Shown one piece after another: positions 36,290 through 48,424 of a DNA stretch of 64,000 bases. How positions within the stretch are numbered: the stretch's first letter is position 1; the number at the start of each line of letters is the position of its first letter. This stretch comes from Rhodovibrio sodomensis (GTDB taxonomy: Bacteria > Pseudomonadota > Alphaproteobacteria > Kiloniellales > Rhodovibrionaceae): positions 32,557 through 96,556 of the forward strand of contig NZ_NRRL01000007.1 of NCBI RefSeq assembly GCF_016583645.1, written 5' to 3'. A model generated the notes under the pieces. It saw only the letters and a program-made list of their open reading frames with translations, was not told the origin of the DNA and ran no database searches. Position numbers and translations under genes: made by a program.

Positions 36290-36421
36290 GGCAAATCCTC
36301 GTCGGCTGTCTCGGGCGCGCAGTATCGCACGCCGGACCGGCGCGGTCGAACCGCCGGCCCGCAGGGCGGGCCCGACTCCGGCACGCGGCACCGGTCTTGA
36401 CGCACCGCAGCATGATATGAA

Positions 36422-36441
36422 TAGACAGACCGGTCAGTCTA
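36422..36441. promoter_or_regulatory. Probable TetR-family operator
   Basis: TAGACAGACCGGTCAGTCTA is a 20-bp palindrome broken at only one symmetric pair of positions. It ends 15 bp before the ATG of the TetR-type gene, where bound repressor would block transcription. TAGACnGACCGGTCnGTCTA-like sites are typical for this repressor group. Confidence 0.85.
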
Positions 36442-36456
36442 ATTTAGGAGCGCGCG

Positions 36457-37080
36457 ATGGCGACGGCGAAACGCGACCTGCTGCTGGAAACCGCGGAGCG
36501 CCTGTTCTACGCGGAGGGCTTTCACGCCACCGGGATCGACCGGATCGTGCAGGCCGCCGGCGTGGTGCGGATGACGCTCTACAACCATTTCCGCTCGAAG
36601 AACGCGCTGGTCGCCGCGGTGCTGGCGCGCCGGCAGGCGCGCTTCCTGGCCGAGGTTGACGCGGCCATTGAGAACGCCCCGCCTGGCCGGGCGACCTGGG
36701 CGCTGGTGCAGGCGCACGGGGCGTGGCTCGCCACCGTCAGCCCGCACGGCTGCTTCCTGATGAAGGCGGCCGGCGAGTTCGCCGAGCACGCGCCGGAGAT
36801 CCGCGACCAGGCGCTCGCCGCCAAGCGGGAACTCGGCGGTCGGCTGGCCGACGCGCTCGCCCGCGACGGCTACCCGGACGACGGCGATCTGGCGGCACGG
36901 CTGATGCTGGTGCTGGAAGGGGCCAACAGCAGCGTGCCGCTGTTCGGCGCCGAGGCCACCCTGCGCCACGTCCGCGCAAGCATCGCGGCCCTGCTGGCCA
37001 CCCCCGACGACGACGCGCCCGACCACGGCGCCCCCGAGACAGAAGCCCCCGACCACACACCGCATAAGGAGGCGCCATGA
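36457..37080 (+). CDS. TetR/AcrR family transcriptional regulator
   Basis: A 207-residue repressor. The N-terminal helix-turn-helix domain reads LLETAERLFYAEGFHATGID, RIVQAAGV and MTLYNHFRSKNAL, the YNHF-type pattern of TetR proteins. The C-terminal ligand-binding domain contains PHGCFLMKAAGEFAEHAP. The coding end is a His/Asp/Pro-rich tail. A palindromic operator sits directly upstream, indicating autoregulation, and the gene overlaps the downstream MFS start by ATGA, so the regulator most likely controls that exporter. Confidence 0.93.
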   Translation: MATAKRDLLLETAERLFYAEGFHATGIDRIVQAAGVVRMTLYNHFRSKNALVAAVLARRQARFLAEVDAAIENAPPGRATWALVQAHGAWLATVSPHGCFLMKAAGEFAEHAPEIRDQALAAKRELGGRLADALARDGYPDDGDLAARLMLVLEGANSSVPLFGAEATLRHVRASIAALLATPDDDAPDHGAPETEAPDHTPHKEAP

Positions 37081-38267
37081 CCCGCCGCCCCGCGCTCGCC
37101 ATGGCCCTGCTCGGCAGCGGCCTGATCGCCGTTACCTACGGCCTGGCGCGCTTCGCCTTCGGCCTGTTCCTGCCGTCGATCCGGCAGGATATGGCGATCA
37201 GCCCCGAACTGGCCGGCGTCATCGGGTCGATCCCGTTCGCGAGCTTCGTCGGCGCGATCCTGCTGGGTCCGCCGCTGGTCCGGCGGGTCGGCGCCAAGCT
37301 GGGCGGCGTCACGGCGATCGCGCTCGCGCTCGCGGGGCTGGCGACGATCGCCACCGCGCCCGGCCCCTGGATGCTGGCGCTGGGGGTGGCGGTGTGCGGC
37401 GTGGCGACCGGCCTGTCGACGCCGTCGATGGCGGCGGCGGTGCACCGGGTGGTGCCGAAGGTCCAGCGCGGCCGGGTCAACGCCGCCGTCAACGCCGGGA
37501 CCAGCATCGGCGTCGCGCTCGCCGGGCCGGCGGTGCTGCTGTTCGCCGACGCCTGGCGGCCGGCCTACCTCGGCTTCGCCGGGCTGGCCGCGGTCGGCGT
37601 GCTGGCCGCGGCGGTGTTCCTGCCGGCGCATGCCCGCCCGGCGCAGGACGCGCGCCCGGCGCAGGACCCGCGCGAGGTCCCCGGCCCGACCCGCCGGCAA
37701 TGGGCCGATATGACCTGCCTGTCCGCGCTCGCCGCGGCGACCGGCTTCGTCAGCGCGCTCTACTGGGTGTTCGCGCCCGACTTCGCGGTCCAGGCGGGCG
37801 GCCTGGGGGCGCGCGAAAGCGCGCTGATGTGGCTCGCCGTCGGGCTGGGCGGCGTGGCCGGAGGGGCGGCCGGCGACCTGATCGCCAAGCACGGGCCGGC
37901 CAGCAGCCACGCCTTCGCCACCGCCGCGATGGCCGCGTCGCTCACCCTGCTGGCGGCCGACCCGGGGCAGCTCGCGCTGGTGCTGGTCTCCGCGGCGGCG
38001 TTCGGCGCCGCCTACATGACCCTGACCGGCCTCTACCTGATCGGCGGGACCGAGATCATGGCCGACCACCCGGCGCTGGGCTCGGTGATGCCGTTCCTCG
38101 CGGTCGCGGCCGGCCAGGTCGCCGGCTCCTCGGCGAGCGGCTGGATGATCGCCCAGGCCGGCCACGGCACCGCATTCGGCAGCTTCGCCGCGCTCGGGCT
38201 GGGCGTGGCGCTGGTCTCGCTCTGGCTGACCCGCGCGGGTCAGGCAGCCCCCGCGGAGGAAGGCTGA
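37077..38267 (+). CDS. YbfB/YjiJ-type MFS transporter
   Basis: A 396-residue protein with 12 predicted transmembrane segments. The N-terminus (ALLGSGLIAVTYGLARFAFG, then LFLPSIRQDM) matches the YbfB/YjiJ family of the major facilitator superfamily, with GPPLVRRVGAK in the loop 2-3 position. The central cytoplasmic loop has a short repeat, ARPAQDARPAQD. It is translationally coupled to the TetR gene, a typical drug or metabolite exporter arrangement. The substrate is unknown. Confidence 0.88.
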   Translation: MTRRPALAMALLGSGLIAVTYGLARFAFGLFLPSIRQDMAISPELAGVIGSIPFASFVGAILLGPPLVRRVGAKLGGVTAIALALAGLATIATAPGPWMLALGVAVCGVATGLSTPSMAAAVHRVVPKVQRGRVNAAVNAGTSIGVALAGPAVLLFADAWRPAYLGFAGLAAVGVLAAAVFLPAHARPAQDARPAQDPREVPGPTRRQWADMTCLSALAAATGFVSALYWVFAPDFAVQAGGLGARESALMWLAVGLGGVAGGAAGDLIAKHGPASSHAFATAAMAASLTLLAADPGQLALVLVSAAAFGAAYMTLTGLYLIGGTEIMADHPALGSVMPFLAVAAGQVAGSSASGWMIAQAGHGTAFGSFAALGLGVALVSLWLTRAGQAAPAEEG

Positions 38268-38429
38268 GCGCCCGCCGCCCCACGGATCCTCCCCGGCCGT
38301 TCGCGCGTTTTCGAGTGGCCTGCTTCGCGCGGCCCCCGCGCCATCGGCAGGGTTTGCCGCGCCAGCGGCAAACCGCCGAACCGGCCGCGCCGGGCCAAGA
38401 CGGCGTCGTGGCGGCGTGCCGCTCGAACG

Positions 38430-38600
38430 GCTGCGGGCAACCTCCTCACCCTGGCCCTGTCCTCCCAGTGGCGGAGAGGGGACCCGCTGCGATGCGCGTT
38501 CCACGGCCGTAACGTTGGGGGCACGGCGCGAAGTCCCCTCTCCGCCCCTGGGGGAGAGGGAGGGGCCCGCGCGGCGTTAGCCGCGTGGGAGGGAGAGGTG
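38430..38600. repeat. Family C repeat cluster downstream of mutS
   Basis: In the 416-base gap between the MFS gene and the mutS 3' end. Blocks CCTCCTCACCCTGGCCCTGT, GGCGGAGAGGGGACCC and CCCCTCTCCGCCCCTGGGGG are arranged as inverted copies, with GGGAGAGGGAGGGGCCCGCG as the closing part. I see no gene in the gap. Confidence 0.7.
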
Positions 38601-38683
38601 GTTGGCACGGCGTTCGCGGAAACGGCCGCCGTGCCGCCGGTGACACGGCGGGTTGCTGCGCGAACCCACCCTACGAACGGTGC

Positions 38684-41425
38684 CTAGCTCCCGCCGGCCA
38701 ACCCCCGCAGCTCGTACACCAACTCCAGCGCCTGCTTCGGCGTCAGCTCGTCCGGGTTCACTTCCGCCAGGCGCTGCTCGACCGCGCTCGGCCCGTGTCC
38801 CTCGGCCTGCTTCGCCGCCGGCTGCGTCTTCTCCGCCATCGCGGCGAACAGCGGCAGGTCGTCGGCGAGGCGTTGCAGGGTGCCGGCCTGTTCGCCCTTC
38901 TCCAGCGTCTCCAGCACCTCTTCCGCGCGCCGGATCGCGGCGTCGGGCATCCCGGCGAGCCTCGCCACGTGGATGCCGTAGGAGCGGTCGGCCGCGCCCG
39001 GGGCGACCTCGTGCAGGAACACGACCTCGTCCTGCCATTCCTTGACCCGCATGGTGTGGCAGGCGAGCGCGGAGAGCCGGCCCTGCAGGCTGGTCAGCTC
39101 GTGGTAGTGGGTGGCGAACAGCCCGCGGCAGCGGTTCATGTCGTGCAGGTGCTCGACGCACGCCCAGGCGAGCGAGAGCCCGTCGAAGGTGGCGGTGCCG
39201 CGGCCGATCTCGTCCAGGATCACGAGCGCGCGCGGGCCCGCCTGGTTCAGGATCGCCGCCGCCTCGACCATCTCGACCATGAAGGTGGAGCGCCCGCGCG
39301 CCAGATCGTCCGCCGCGCCGACGCGCGAGAACAGCCGGTCGACCACGCCCAGCTCCGCCCGGTCGGCCGGAACGAAGCTGCCCATCTGCGCCAGCACCGC
39401 GATCAGCGCGTTCTGGCGCAGGAAGGTCGACTTGCCGGCCATGTTCGGGCCGGTGACCAGCCACAGCCGGCTGTCGTCCGACAGGTCGCAGTCGTTGGCG
39501 ACGAACGGGCCTTCGTCCTGCTTTCGTAAGGCGGCCTCGACCACCGGATGGCGGCCCTGGTCGACCGCGAAGCGGGTGTCGTCGGTGACCTTGGGGCGGG
39601 TCCAGCGCTGCTCGTCGGCGAGTTCGGCGAGCGCGCTCGCGACGTCGATCTCCGCCAGCGCCCGGGCGGCCCGGTCGATCTCGCGCGCCTCGGCCGTCGC
39701 CGCCGCGACCAGCTCCTGGAACAGCTGCTGCTCGATCGCGAGCGCGCGGTCGCCCGCCTGGGCGATCCGCTGCTCCAGGTCGGCCAGCTCGGTCGTGGTG
39801 TAGCGCACCGCGTTGGCGAGCGTCTGGCGGTGGATGAACGGCCCGTCGGCGGGCAGCTGCTCGGCCTGCCTGGGCGTGACCTCGACGTAGTAGCCGAGCA
39901 CCTGGTTGTGCCGGATCTTGAGCGCGGAGAGGCCGGTCTGCTGCTGGTAGGTCGCCTGCAGGTTGGCGATCAGCCGCCGGCTCTCGTCGCGCAGCTTGCG
40001 CTGCTCGTCCAATTCCGGCGCGAAGCCCTGGGCGATCACCCCGCCGTCGCGCGCCAGGGTCGGCAGGTCGGGGGCGAGCGCCTGGGCGAGCCGGTCGGTG
40101 AGCGCCGCGTGGTCGCCCAGCTCGCCGGCCGCCCGGGTCAGCAGCTCCGGCGCGCCGGCGACGCCCGACGCGCCGGTCTCGAACGCCTGGCTCAGGACGC
40201 CGCGGATGCCGGCCGCCTGGGTCAAGCCGTCGCGCAAGGCCGCCAGGTCGCGCGGCCCGCCGCGGCCGACCGTGAGCCTGGACAGCGCGCGCTCCACGTC
40301 CGGGGTGTGCTTGAGCCGCTGGCGCAGCTCGCCGCGCGTCGCCGGCGCGTCCGCCAGCGCCTGCACGCCGTCCAGCCGGCGGGCGATCTCGGCCGTGTCG
40401 GTCAGCGGCGCGGACAGGCGCTGGCTCAACAGGCGCGCGCCGGGGCCGGTCACGGTGCGGTCGATGGTGGCGAGCAGCGTACCCTGCCGGCCGCCGGAGA
40501 GCGCGTGGGTCAGCTCCAGGTTGCGCCGGGTCGCCTGGTCGATCTCCATGACCGCGCCCTCGGCCAGCCGCCGCGGCGGGCGCAGGTAGGGCAAGGCGCC
40601 CTTCTGGGTCAGCGCGACGTAGTCGACCAGCGCGCCGGCGGCCGCCGTCTCACCCCGCGTGAACGCGCCGAACGCCTCCAGCGCCTGCACCTCGAAGGCG
40701 TCCTCCAGGCGCTTGCGGGCGTTCTGGCTGTCGAACCGGCTGCCCGGCAGCGGGGTCAGCAGCGCCTGCCAGGGTTGCAGCGCCTGCTTGATCTCCGGGC
40801 GCGCCAACAGGCGTTCGGAGACCAGCAGCTCGCCCGGGTTCAGGCGGGCGAGCGCGGCCGGCAGGCCTTCCGCCGCCGCCGGCTGGGCCTGCAGGTCGCC
40901 TGTGGAGACGTCGACCCAGGCGAGACCGAGCGCGCCGCCGACTTCCGCCACCGCCGTCAGGTAGTTGTGCCGGCGGGCGTCCAGCAGCTCGTCCTCGGTG
41001 AGCGTGCCGGGGGTGACCAGGCGCACCACCTCGCGCTTGACCAGGGCCTTGTGGCCGCCGCGCTTCTTGGCGCTCGCCGGGTCCTCCATCTGCTCGCAGA
41101 TCGCGACCTTGAAGCCCTCCCGGATCAGCCGGGACAGGTAGGCCTCGGCGGCGTGCACCGGCACGCCCGCCATCGGGATCTCCTCGCCCTTGTGCTGGCC
41201 GCGCCGGGTCAGGGTGATGTCCAGCGCTTCAGCGGCCTGCCGGGCGTCGTCGAAGAACAGCTCGTAGAAATCGCCCATCCGGTAGAACAGCAGGCATTCC
41301 GGATGCTGGCGCTTGACCGCCAGGTACTGCGCCATCATCGGGGTGGCGGCGGCGCTGTCCTTGGCGGGGGCGGCCTGGGTCGCCTCGGCGGACTCCTGCG
41401 CGGGGGCGGCGGTGCTGTCGGTCAA
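38684..41425 (-). CDS. mutS: DNA mismatch repair protein MutS
   Basis: A 913-residue MutS. The mismatch-binding domain has the Phe-x-Glu-type region in [17 protein letters not shown] near residue 45. The ATPase domain has Walker [19 protein letters not shown] near residue 655, Walker [20 protein letters not shown], and the signature [10 protein letters not shown] helical clamp and lever region separate them, and the short C-terminal tail carries [13 protein letters not shown]. It lies between glnD and maeB on the chromosome, as in related genomes. No mutL is present here. Confidence 0.97.
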   Translation of the reverse strand: MTDSTAAPAQESAEATQAAPAKDSAAATPMMAQYLAVKRQHPECLLFYRMGDFYELFFDDARQAAEALDITLTRRGQHKGEEIPMAGVPVHAAEAYLSRLIREGFKVAICEQMEDPASAKKRGGHKALVKREVVRLVTPGTLTEDELLDARRHNYLTAVAEVGGALGLAWVDVSTGDLQAQPAAAEGLPAALARLNPGELLVSERLLARPEIKQALQPWQALLTPLPGSRFDSQNARKRLEDAFEVQALEAFGAFTRGETAAAGALVDYVALTQKGALPYLRPPRRLAEGAVMEIDQATRRNLELTHALSGGRQGTLLATIDRTVTGPGARLLSQRLSAPLTDTAEIARRLDGVQALADAPATRGELRQRLKHTPDVERALSRLTVGRGGPRDLAALRDGLTQAAGIRGVLSQAFETGASGVAGAPELLTRAAGELGDHAALTDRLAQALAPDLPTLARDGGVIAQGFAPELDEQRKLRDESRRLIANLQATYQQQTGLSALKIRHNQVLGYYVEVTPRQAEQLPADGPFIHRQTLANAVRYTTTELADLEQRIAQAGDRALAIEQQLFQELVAAATAEAREIDRAARALAEIDVASALAELADEQRWTRPKVTDDTRFAVDQGRHPVVEAALRKQDEGPFVANDCDLSDDSRLWLVTGPNMAGKSTFLRQNALIAVLAQMGSFVPADRAELGVVDRLFSRVGAADDLARGRSTFMVEMVEAAAILNQAGPRALVILDEIGRGTATFDGLSLAWACVEHLHDMNRCRGLFATHYHELTSLQGRLSALACHTMRVKEWQDEVVFLHEVAPGAADRSYGIHVARLAGMPDAAIRRAEEVLETLEKGEQAGTLQRLADDLPLFAAMAEKTQPAAKQAEGHGPSAVEQRLAEVNPDELTPKQALELVYELRGLAGGS

Positions 41426-41587
41426 GAAGGGTTGGGCCTGCGCTAGATCGGGATGTGAAAACCGGCCCGCAATCTAGCACGCGCGGGCACGTCGGCGCCA
41501 CGCAACGCACCTCTTGGTCCGCGGGCGGGTCACGGGCTAAACAGAGAGGCGCGACCCGAACCGGAGCAAGTCTGCACAACGCTTCGG

Positions 41588-41706
41588 CGGGTTCCCTCTC
41601 CTCCAGCGGGAGGAGGGTCAGGGTAAGGAGGCGCCACGGGTCGGCAATGCCCCGAGCTACCTCCTCTCCCTAGCCCTCTCCTCCCATGTGGAGGAGAGGG
41701 GATTCT
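41588..41706. repeat. Family C repeat cluster upstream of the stress-like gene
   Basis: Inside the 312-base gap between mutS and the next gene. CCCTCTCCTCCAGCGGGAGG, AGGGTCAGGGTAAGGAGG and CCTCTCCTCCCATGTGGAGG form hairpin-prone halves. No other feature is seen in the gap. Confidence 0.7.
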
Positions 41707-41737
41707 GGCCCCAGCGACCAAGAGCACGAGGACCCCC

Positions 41738-42286
41738 GTGGCCGAGAACGAGACCCCCAGCGCCTACGGCAAGCACCCGGACACGACCGGCCACACCATC
41801 GAGGTCGTCGGCTGGTTCGAGACCCGCGAGAGCTTCAAGGCGGCGGTCAAGGACCTGCGCGCCGCCGGCTTCCAGCACGCCGACCTGTCGGTTCTGGACA
41901 CCCACGAATCGATCTCCGCCGCCGACAGCCCGGGCGAGGTGTTCCGCGAGACGATGAGCGGCCTGGTCGACGAGGCGAACTACATCGGCCCGATCGCCGC
42001 GGCGGGCTTCATCGCGGTCGCCGCCGGGCCGGTCGGCGCGCTGGTCTCGGGGGCGATCGGCGCCGGGCTCACCGGCTATGCGATCGGCGACCTGCTGCGC
42101 GACATCCGCGCCACCCCGCACACCGAGGAGTTCGCCCGCGCCGCGGAGAACGGCGCGATCCTGCTCTGGGTCCGCGCGGAGGACCCGGCGACGCAGGCCA
42201 AGGCGGTGGAACTCCTGGAACAGCACGGCGCGTACTCCGTGCACACCCACGAGCGGCCGAAGCGCGAGGCGGAAGGCGACCAGTAA
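41738..42286 (+). CDS. Hypothetical protein resembling general stress protein 17M/YflT type
   Basis: The 182-residue protein starts at GTG 41738 behind a GAGGACC ribosome-binding site. The N-terminal half (EVVGWFETRESFKAAVKDL, then RAAGFQHADLSVL) looks like the alpha/beta fold of general stress protein 17M-like domains. A glycine-rich hydrophobic hairpin (about residues 85-120: GPIAAAGFIAVAAGPVGALV) follows, and the C-terminal part (ILLWVRAEDPATQAKAVELL) may repeat the first fold. It may be membrane-associated. The assignment is tentative and the role unknown. Confidence 0.6.
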   Translation: MAENETPSAYGKHPDTTGHTIEVVGWFETRESFKAAVKDLRAAGFQHADLSVLDTHESISAADSPGEVFRETMSGLVDEANYIGPIAAAGFIAVAAGPVGALVSGAIGAGLTGYAIGDLLRDIRATPHTEEFARAAENGAILLWVRAEDPATQAKAVELLEQHGAYSVHTHERPKREAEGDQ

Positions 42287-42305
42287 GCGCGCGCTACGAG
42301 CATCC

Positions 42306-42435
42306 CGGCGGGTCCCCTCTCCCCAGCGCGGGAGCGGGACAGGGTGAGGGCGACTCGCGGGGGCGCCAACCTCACCCTCCCACGCGCCATCCGGCGCGCC
42401 GGCCCCTGCCGCTCCCGTCAAGGGAGAGGGGACGC
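42306..42435. repeat. Family C repeat cluster upstream of maeB
   Basis: In the 315-base gap before maeB. GGGTCCCCTCTCCCCAGCGC, GGGAGCGGGACAGGGTGAGG, its reverse CCTCACCCTCCC, and AAGGGAGAGGGGACGC form inverted halves. The rest of the gap should contain the maeB promoter. Confidence 0.7.
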
Positions 42436-42601
42436 GCGGCGCCATCGCGCGCCCTTGCCGGAGCATCCCGGCGGTGTCTACGATCCCCCGTCCAACCTGA
42501 TCTCCGCGACAAGGCCCGCGCGCGGCGGCTGACCAGCCGGCACCCAAAACCGCGCACAATAGAGGCCAACGCGATCCCTGGGGAGCCCACGAAGACTTTT
42601 C

Positions 42602-44881
<2,280 letters not shown>

Positions 44882-44904
44882 AGGCCGCGGAGATAGCGGC
44901 AGAA

Positions 44905-45215
44905 CTTGTCCCCTCTCCTCCGATGGGAGAGACTTTTGCACGGCTCGCCAAACGCGCGTATGAGGTCCTTCGACACGGACGCCTTCGGCGTCCTACTCAG
45001 GATGAAGTTGCCGTTTTATCAGAAACTTAAATCTCGATTCATGCTTCGACACGCCAGCCGCAGGCTGGCGTGTCGAAGCACGCTACACGGCTGCCCCTGC
45101 CCACGTGTAAAAGTCTCACGGGGAGGAGACGGCCAGGGAGAGGAGGCTGCCCGCGGCATCGATCCGGGATCCCCCCTCCGCTAACGCCTCCTCCCGCGTG
45201 GAGGAGGGCGACGGG
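44905..45215. repeat. Nested repeat block: C and A elements within an inverted repeat
   Basis: This covers most of the 488-base gap between maeB and the kinase gene. Outer 14-bp arms GAGACTTTTGCACG (44929-44942) and CGTGTAAAAGTCTC (45104-45117) differ by one base and enclose a complete family A element. Family C sequences lie at both edges (CCCCTCTCCTCCGATGGGAG and the GGAGGAG/CTCCTCC region to 45215). It reads as sequential insertion of repeats into each other. Confidence 0.8.
44964..45082. repeat. Family A palindromic intergenic element, copy 3
   Basis: GGTCCTTCGACACGGACGCC at the left and a GTGTCGAAGCAC arm at the right, with ACTCAGGATGAAGTTG inside. The right half is more diverged than in the copies at 11091 and 15886. 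It is nested between the arms of another inverted repeat. Confidence 0.8.
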
Positions 45216-45369
45216 TTCGGCGCCAGCGGTACCGCCTTTCGCGTCTGGCGCGCGTGCCTTGCACAAAAACGTAACGGCCGTGTGCTAACGTCGCAGCCTA
45301 ACCGACTGATGGGACGCGTTTTACCGCTTCCGCGCGGCCGGCCAATCACCAGGAAGGCGGCCCCGGCCC

Positions 45370-46839
45370 ATGGCCACCCGGATCGACCGCATGAGCGACA
45401 CCCCGCGTCCCGCCCGGATCCTGCGCGCCATCCTGTGGCTCAGCGCGCCCGCGCTCGGCGTGCTGCTGGTGCTGGTCGGCGCCGGCGCGCTCGGCCTGCT
45501 GCCGGCGCTGCTGGGCGCGCTGGCCGTGCTGGCCGGGGTCGGGCTGCTGCTCGCCCCGCACTTCCGGGCGGTCGCGGCGCTGCGCGCCTACGTCGACCAG
45601 CTGCGCGGCCTGTGGAACGAGGAAGGCGAGCTGCCCAACCCGCCGGCGGTCGACAGCCCCGGCCTGGACCCGGCCCTGGGGCAGGCGATCGCCGACACCG
45701 CGCGCGAGCGCCAGTCGCGCCGGCGGGAGCTGCGCGCCGTGGTCGCCGGCAACGAGGCGGTGCTGTCCGGCCTGCCCGACCCGCTGCTGCTGATCGACAG
45801 CGCCGGGCGGGTGGTGGGCGCCAACCCGGCGGCCAAGCAGCTGTTCTCCGAACGCGTGGTCGGGCGCGACCTCGCCAGCGTGCTGCGCCACCCGGACCTG
45901 CTGCAGACGGTCGACCGCGTGCTCGCCGGCGGCGCCGACCAGGAGATCGACTTCGCCGCCAACAGCGGGGAGATCGAGCAGCATTTCTCCGCCCGGGTCG
46001 CCCGGCTGCCGTCGCGCGGGCCGGACGGCGCGGTCGCGGTCTGCTCGCTGCACGACGTCACCGGGATCAAGCGCGCCGAGCAGATGCGCGCGGACTTCGT
46101 CGCCAACGCCAGCCACGAGCTGCGCACCCCGCTGTCCAGCCTGCTCGGCTTCATCGAGACGCTGCAGGGCGCGGCCAAGGAAGACACCGACGCGCGCGAG
46201 CGCTTCCTGGAGATCATGCAGCGCGAGGCGCAGCGGATGTCGCATCTGGTGGAGGACCTGCTGTCGCTGTCGCGGATCGAGCTCGACGAGCACACCCCCC
46301 CGACCGAGCGTGCCGACCTGCGCGCCGTGCTGGAGCGGGTCCAGAACGCCGCCGAGATCCGGGCGCAGAAGAAGGGCATGACGGTCGAGCTGGCCGTGAC
46401 GGGCGCGCCCGCGGTGATCGGCGACGCCGACCAGCTGACCCAGGTGTTCCAGAACCTGATCGACAACGCCGTCAAGTACGGCCGCCAGGGCACCGCGATC
46501 CGCCTGGAGGCGGGCCCGGCCGACCGCGCCACCGGCCGGCCCTCGCGCCGGGCGCGGCGCGGCGTGGCGGTGGCGGTGATCGACCAGGGCGAGGGCATCC
46601 CGCGCAAGCATATCCCGCGCCTGACCGAGCGGTTCTACCGGGTCGACACCGCCCGCTCGCGCGAACTGGGCGGCACCGGCCTGGGGCTGGCGATCGTCAA
46701 GCACATCGTCAACCGCCACCGCGGCCAGCTGGAGATCGACAGCACGCCCGGCGAGGGCTCGCGCTTCACCGTCTACCTGCCGGCCGCCGAGGGCGGCAGC
46801 GAGGCCGCGGACGACCAGGGCCAGCAGGCGGCGCAGTAG
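45370..46839 (+). CDS. PhoR-like membrane sensor histidine kinase
   Basis: A 489-residue kinase. Two transmembrane helices lie at about residues 18-60. A PAS-like domain follows (VLSGLPDPLLLIDSAGRVVG, near 140), then HisKA with the phospho-accepting His in DFVANASHELRTPLSSLLGF, and HATPase with N-box DNAVKYG, G1 DQGEGIP, and G2 GGTGLGLAIVKHI. The architecture is that of PhoR, which senses phosphate status through the Pst system. No phoB, pstS or other response regulator is adjacent, so the partner cannot be named. An IS inserted 113 bp downstream. Confidence 0.88.
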   Translation: MATRIDRMSDTPRPARILRAILWLSAPALGVLLVLVGAGALGLLPALLGALAVLAGVGLLLAPHFRAVAALRAYVDQLRGLWNEEGELPNPPAVDSPGLDPALGQAIADTARERQSRRRELRAVVAGNEAVLSGLPDPLLLIDSAGRVVGANPAAKQLFSERVVGRDLASVLRHPDLLQTVDRVLAGGADQEIDFAANSGEIEQHFSARVARLPSRGPDGAVAVCSLHDVTGIKRAEQMRADFVANASHELRTPLSSLLGFIETLQGAAKEDTDARERFLEIMQREAQRMSHLVEDLLSLSRIELDEHTPPTERADLRAVLERVQNAAEIRAQKKGMTVELAVTGAPAVIGDADQLTQVFQNLIDNAVKYGRQGTAIRLEAGPADRATGRPSRRARRGVAVAVIDQGEGIPRKHIPRLTERFYRVDTARSRELGGTGLGLAIVKHIVNRHRGQLEIDSTPGEGSRFTVYLPAAEGGSEAADDQGQQAAQ

Positions 46840-46952
46840 GGCGGCGACAGCGCCCCCGGCGCGCGATCGGTCTTGGGGCTGGCGGCGCATGCCGTTGATG
46901 GCCCATCGCACTGCCCCGCCGGTCGGCAATGCGTTTTTCCAGCGCAACGATG

Positions 46953-47294
46953 TCAGGCTGCTGAAGAAGTCTCGCGTTGCGCGGTGAGGGTGGGCTCGTC
47001 GCCGTCGACGAAGTGGAGCTCGATCTCCAGGGTGCCGTCGTCCGCGATTTCGGCGGATCCGTCGCCCCGCACTTCATCGCCCTCGTCGAAGCCGGCGAAC
47101 CGGAAGAACACGATCTGCCGACCGTACTCGACGTCCAGATCGAGCTGCACCGCACCGAAGTCGATCTCGCCGCGGCCGGCATCGTCGAGGGTGAAGCGCG
47201 CCGGGTTGGCGAGGTCCAGGAAGTCCCGGTCCCACATGTCGGAGCCGGTGATCCGCCAGCGGCCCACCACCTGGCAGAGCGCCGGATCGCTCAT
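46953..47294 (-). CDS. IS passenger protein, VGRWRI-type small hypothetical protein
   Basis: A 113-residue protein lying wholly inside the IS, with its ATG overlapping the transposase stop (ATGA). The sequence VVGRWRITGSDMWDRDFLDL, GRGEIDFGAVQL, AGFDEGDEVRGDGSAEI and IELHFVDGDEPTLTA matches a widespread small family of unknown function, rich in Trp and acidic residues and probably a beta-barrel. The last residues ETSSAA are encoded by the terminal repeat itself, so the family's usual end has been fused to the transposon end. The coupling suggests it is made together with transposase. Confidence 0.8.
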   Translation of the reverse strand: MSDPALCQVVGRWRITGSDMWDRDFLDLANPARFTLDDAGRGEIDFGAVQLDLDVEYGRQIVFFRFAGFDEGDEVRGDGSAEIADDGTLEIELHFVDGDEPTLTAQRETSSAA

Positions 47295-48424
47295 GCCGTG
47301 CCTCCGATCAGCTTGGGCAGGCGCACCAGGTTGTAGGCCGTCGCGGCGAGCGTGACCTGCGCCCCGACGCGATTCAGCCCGCGATGGCGAACCTGGTGCA
47401 GACCGCCGGCGCTCTTGGCCCAGCCGAACACCTCCTCGATGCGTTTGCGCACGCGCTGGCTGACCGCATAGCCGGGATGGCGAGTGGTTCGTCGATCGAT
47501 CGCGGAGCGTCGTCGCGCCTTGTCGGTGACGTAGCTGTTCTGTGCGACATGCGGGGTCACGCCCATCTCTCGTAACTCTATCACGAAGTCGCCCGTGTCG
47601 AAACCCTTGTCGGCGCCCAGCGTCTGACCAGGACGGGTCGGCAGGTCGGCGACCATCTCCAGGGCCGCCATACGCTCGGCCGATCCATGAGCCCGGGTCG
47701 TCCGCGTGCCGACGACCAAGCCATTGCGATTCTCCATGAGCACATGCCCCATGTAGGCGAGCCGCGCCTCCTTTCCCGGCCCCTTGCGGAACAGCCGGGC
47801 ATCCATATCCGTCGTTGAGGCATGGGTCTGGTTGGACCGTCGTTCGCCACGGAAGTTGCGCGACGGGTTGCGGCTCTGATCCAGGTCGGGACCACCGGAC
47901 GCCTGGCCATTGTCATCGCCACCGCCATCATGCGCCTCGCGCGGCTGGAAGCTTTTCATGGACGCCCAGGCATCGATCAGGCTGCCGTCCAACGAGAAGT
48001 GCTCGCCACTCAACAACGGCTTGACCTTGGGATGGTCGAGCACCGCGTTGAGAAGGCGCTCGGCGACATCGCTCTCGAACAACCGGTCACGGTTCTTGGC
48101 GTACACTGTCGAATGCCAGACGGGATCGTCGATCCCCAGTCCCACGAACCAGCGGAAAAGGAGGTCAAACTCCAGCCGTTCCATCATCTGCCGCTCGGAG
48201 CGCAGGCCATGCAGGATCTGCAGCAGCAGCGCGCGCAACAGCCGCTCCGGTGGAATGCTCGGGCGGCCGCGCTTGCTGTAGATCTCGGAGAAGGTCGGCG
48301 ACAGCTCCTGCAGTGCGTCGTCGACGACCGTCCGGATCACTCGCAGCGGATGATCCGACGGAACACGCTGCTCAAGATCGACGTAGCTGAACAGGCTTCC
48401 GGAACGGCGATCACACCCACGCAA
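47291..48424 (-). CDS. IS5-family DDE transposase
   Basis: A 377-residue transposase starting at TTG 48424, with GGAGGT exactly 6 bp upstream. The N-terminal domain is of the DUF772 type (DHPLRVIRTVVDDALQEL; PSIPPERLLRALLLQILHGL). Catalytic residues are in HFSLDGSLIDAWASMKSF, LGADKGFDTGDF and RKRIEEVFGWAK, which keeps the R-x3-E-x6-K pattern of IS4/IS5 enzymes. There is no frameshift or internal stop, so the element may be active. Confidence 0.93.
   Translation of the reverse strand: MRGCDRRSGSLFSYVDLEQRVPSDHPLRVIRTVVDDALQELSPTFSEIYSKRGRPSIPPERLLRALLLQILHGLRSERQMMERLEFDLLFRWFVGLGIDDPVWHSTVYAKNRDRLFESDVAERLLNAVLDHPKVKPLLSGEHFSLDGSLIDAWASMKSFQPREAHDGGGDDNGQASGGPDLDQSRNPSRNFRGERRSNQTHASTTDMDARLFRKGPGKEARLAYMGHVLMENRNGLVVGTRTTRAHGSAERMAALEMVADLPTRPGQTLGADKGFDTGDFVIELREMGVTPHVAQNSYVTDKARRRSAIDRRTTRHPGYAVSQRVRKRIEEVFGWAKSAGGLHQVRHRGLNRVGAQVTLAATAYNLVRLPKLIGGTA

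Noticed and set aside
39548..41446. 632-codon plus-strand open frame
   Set aside because: Antisense shadow of mutS with no domain pattern.
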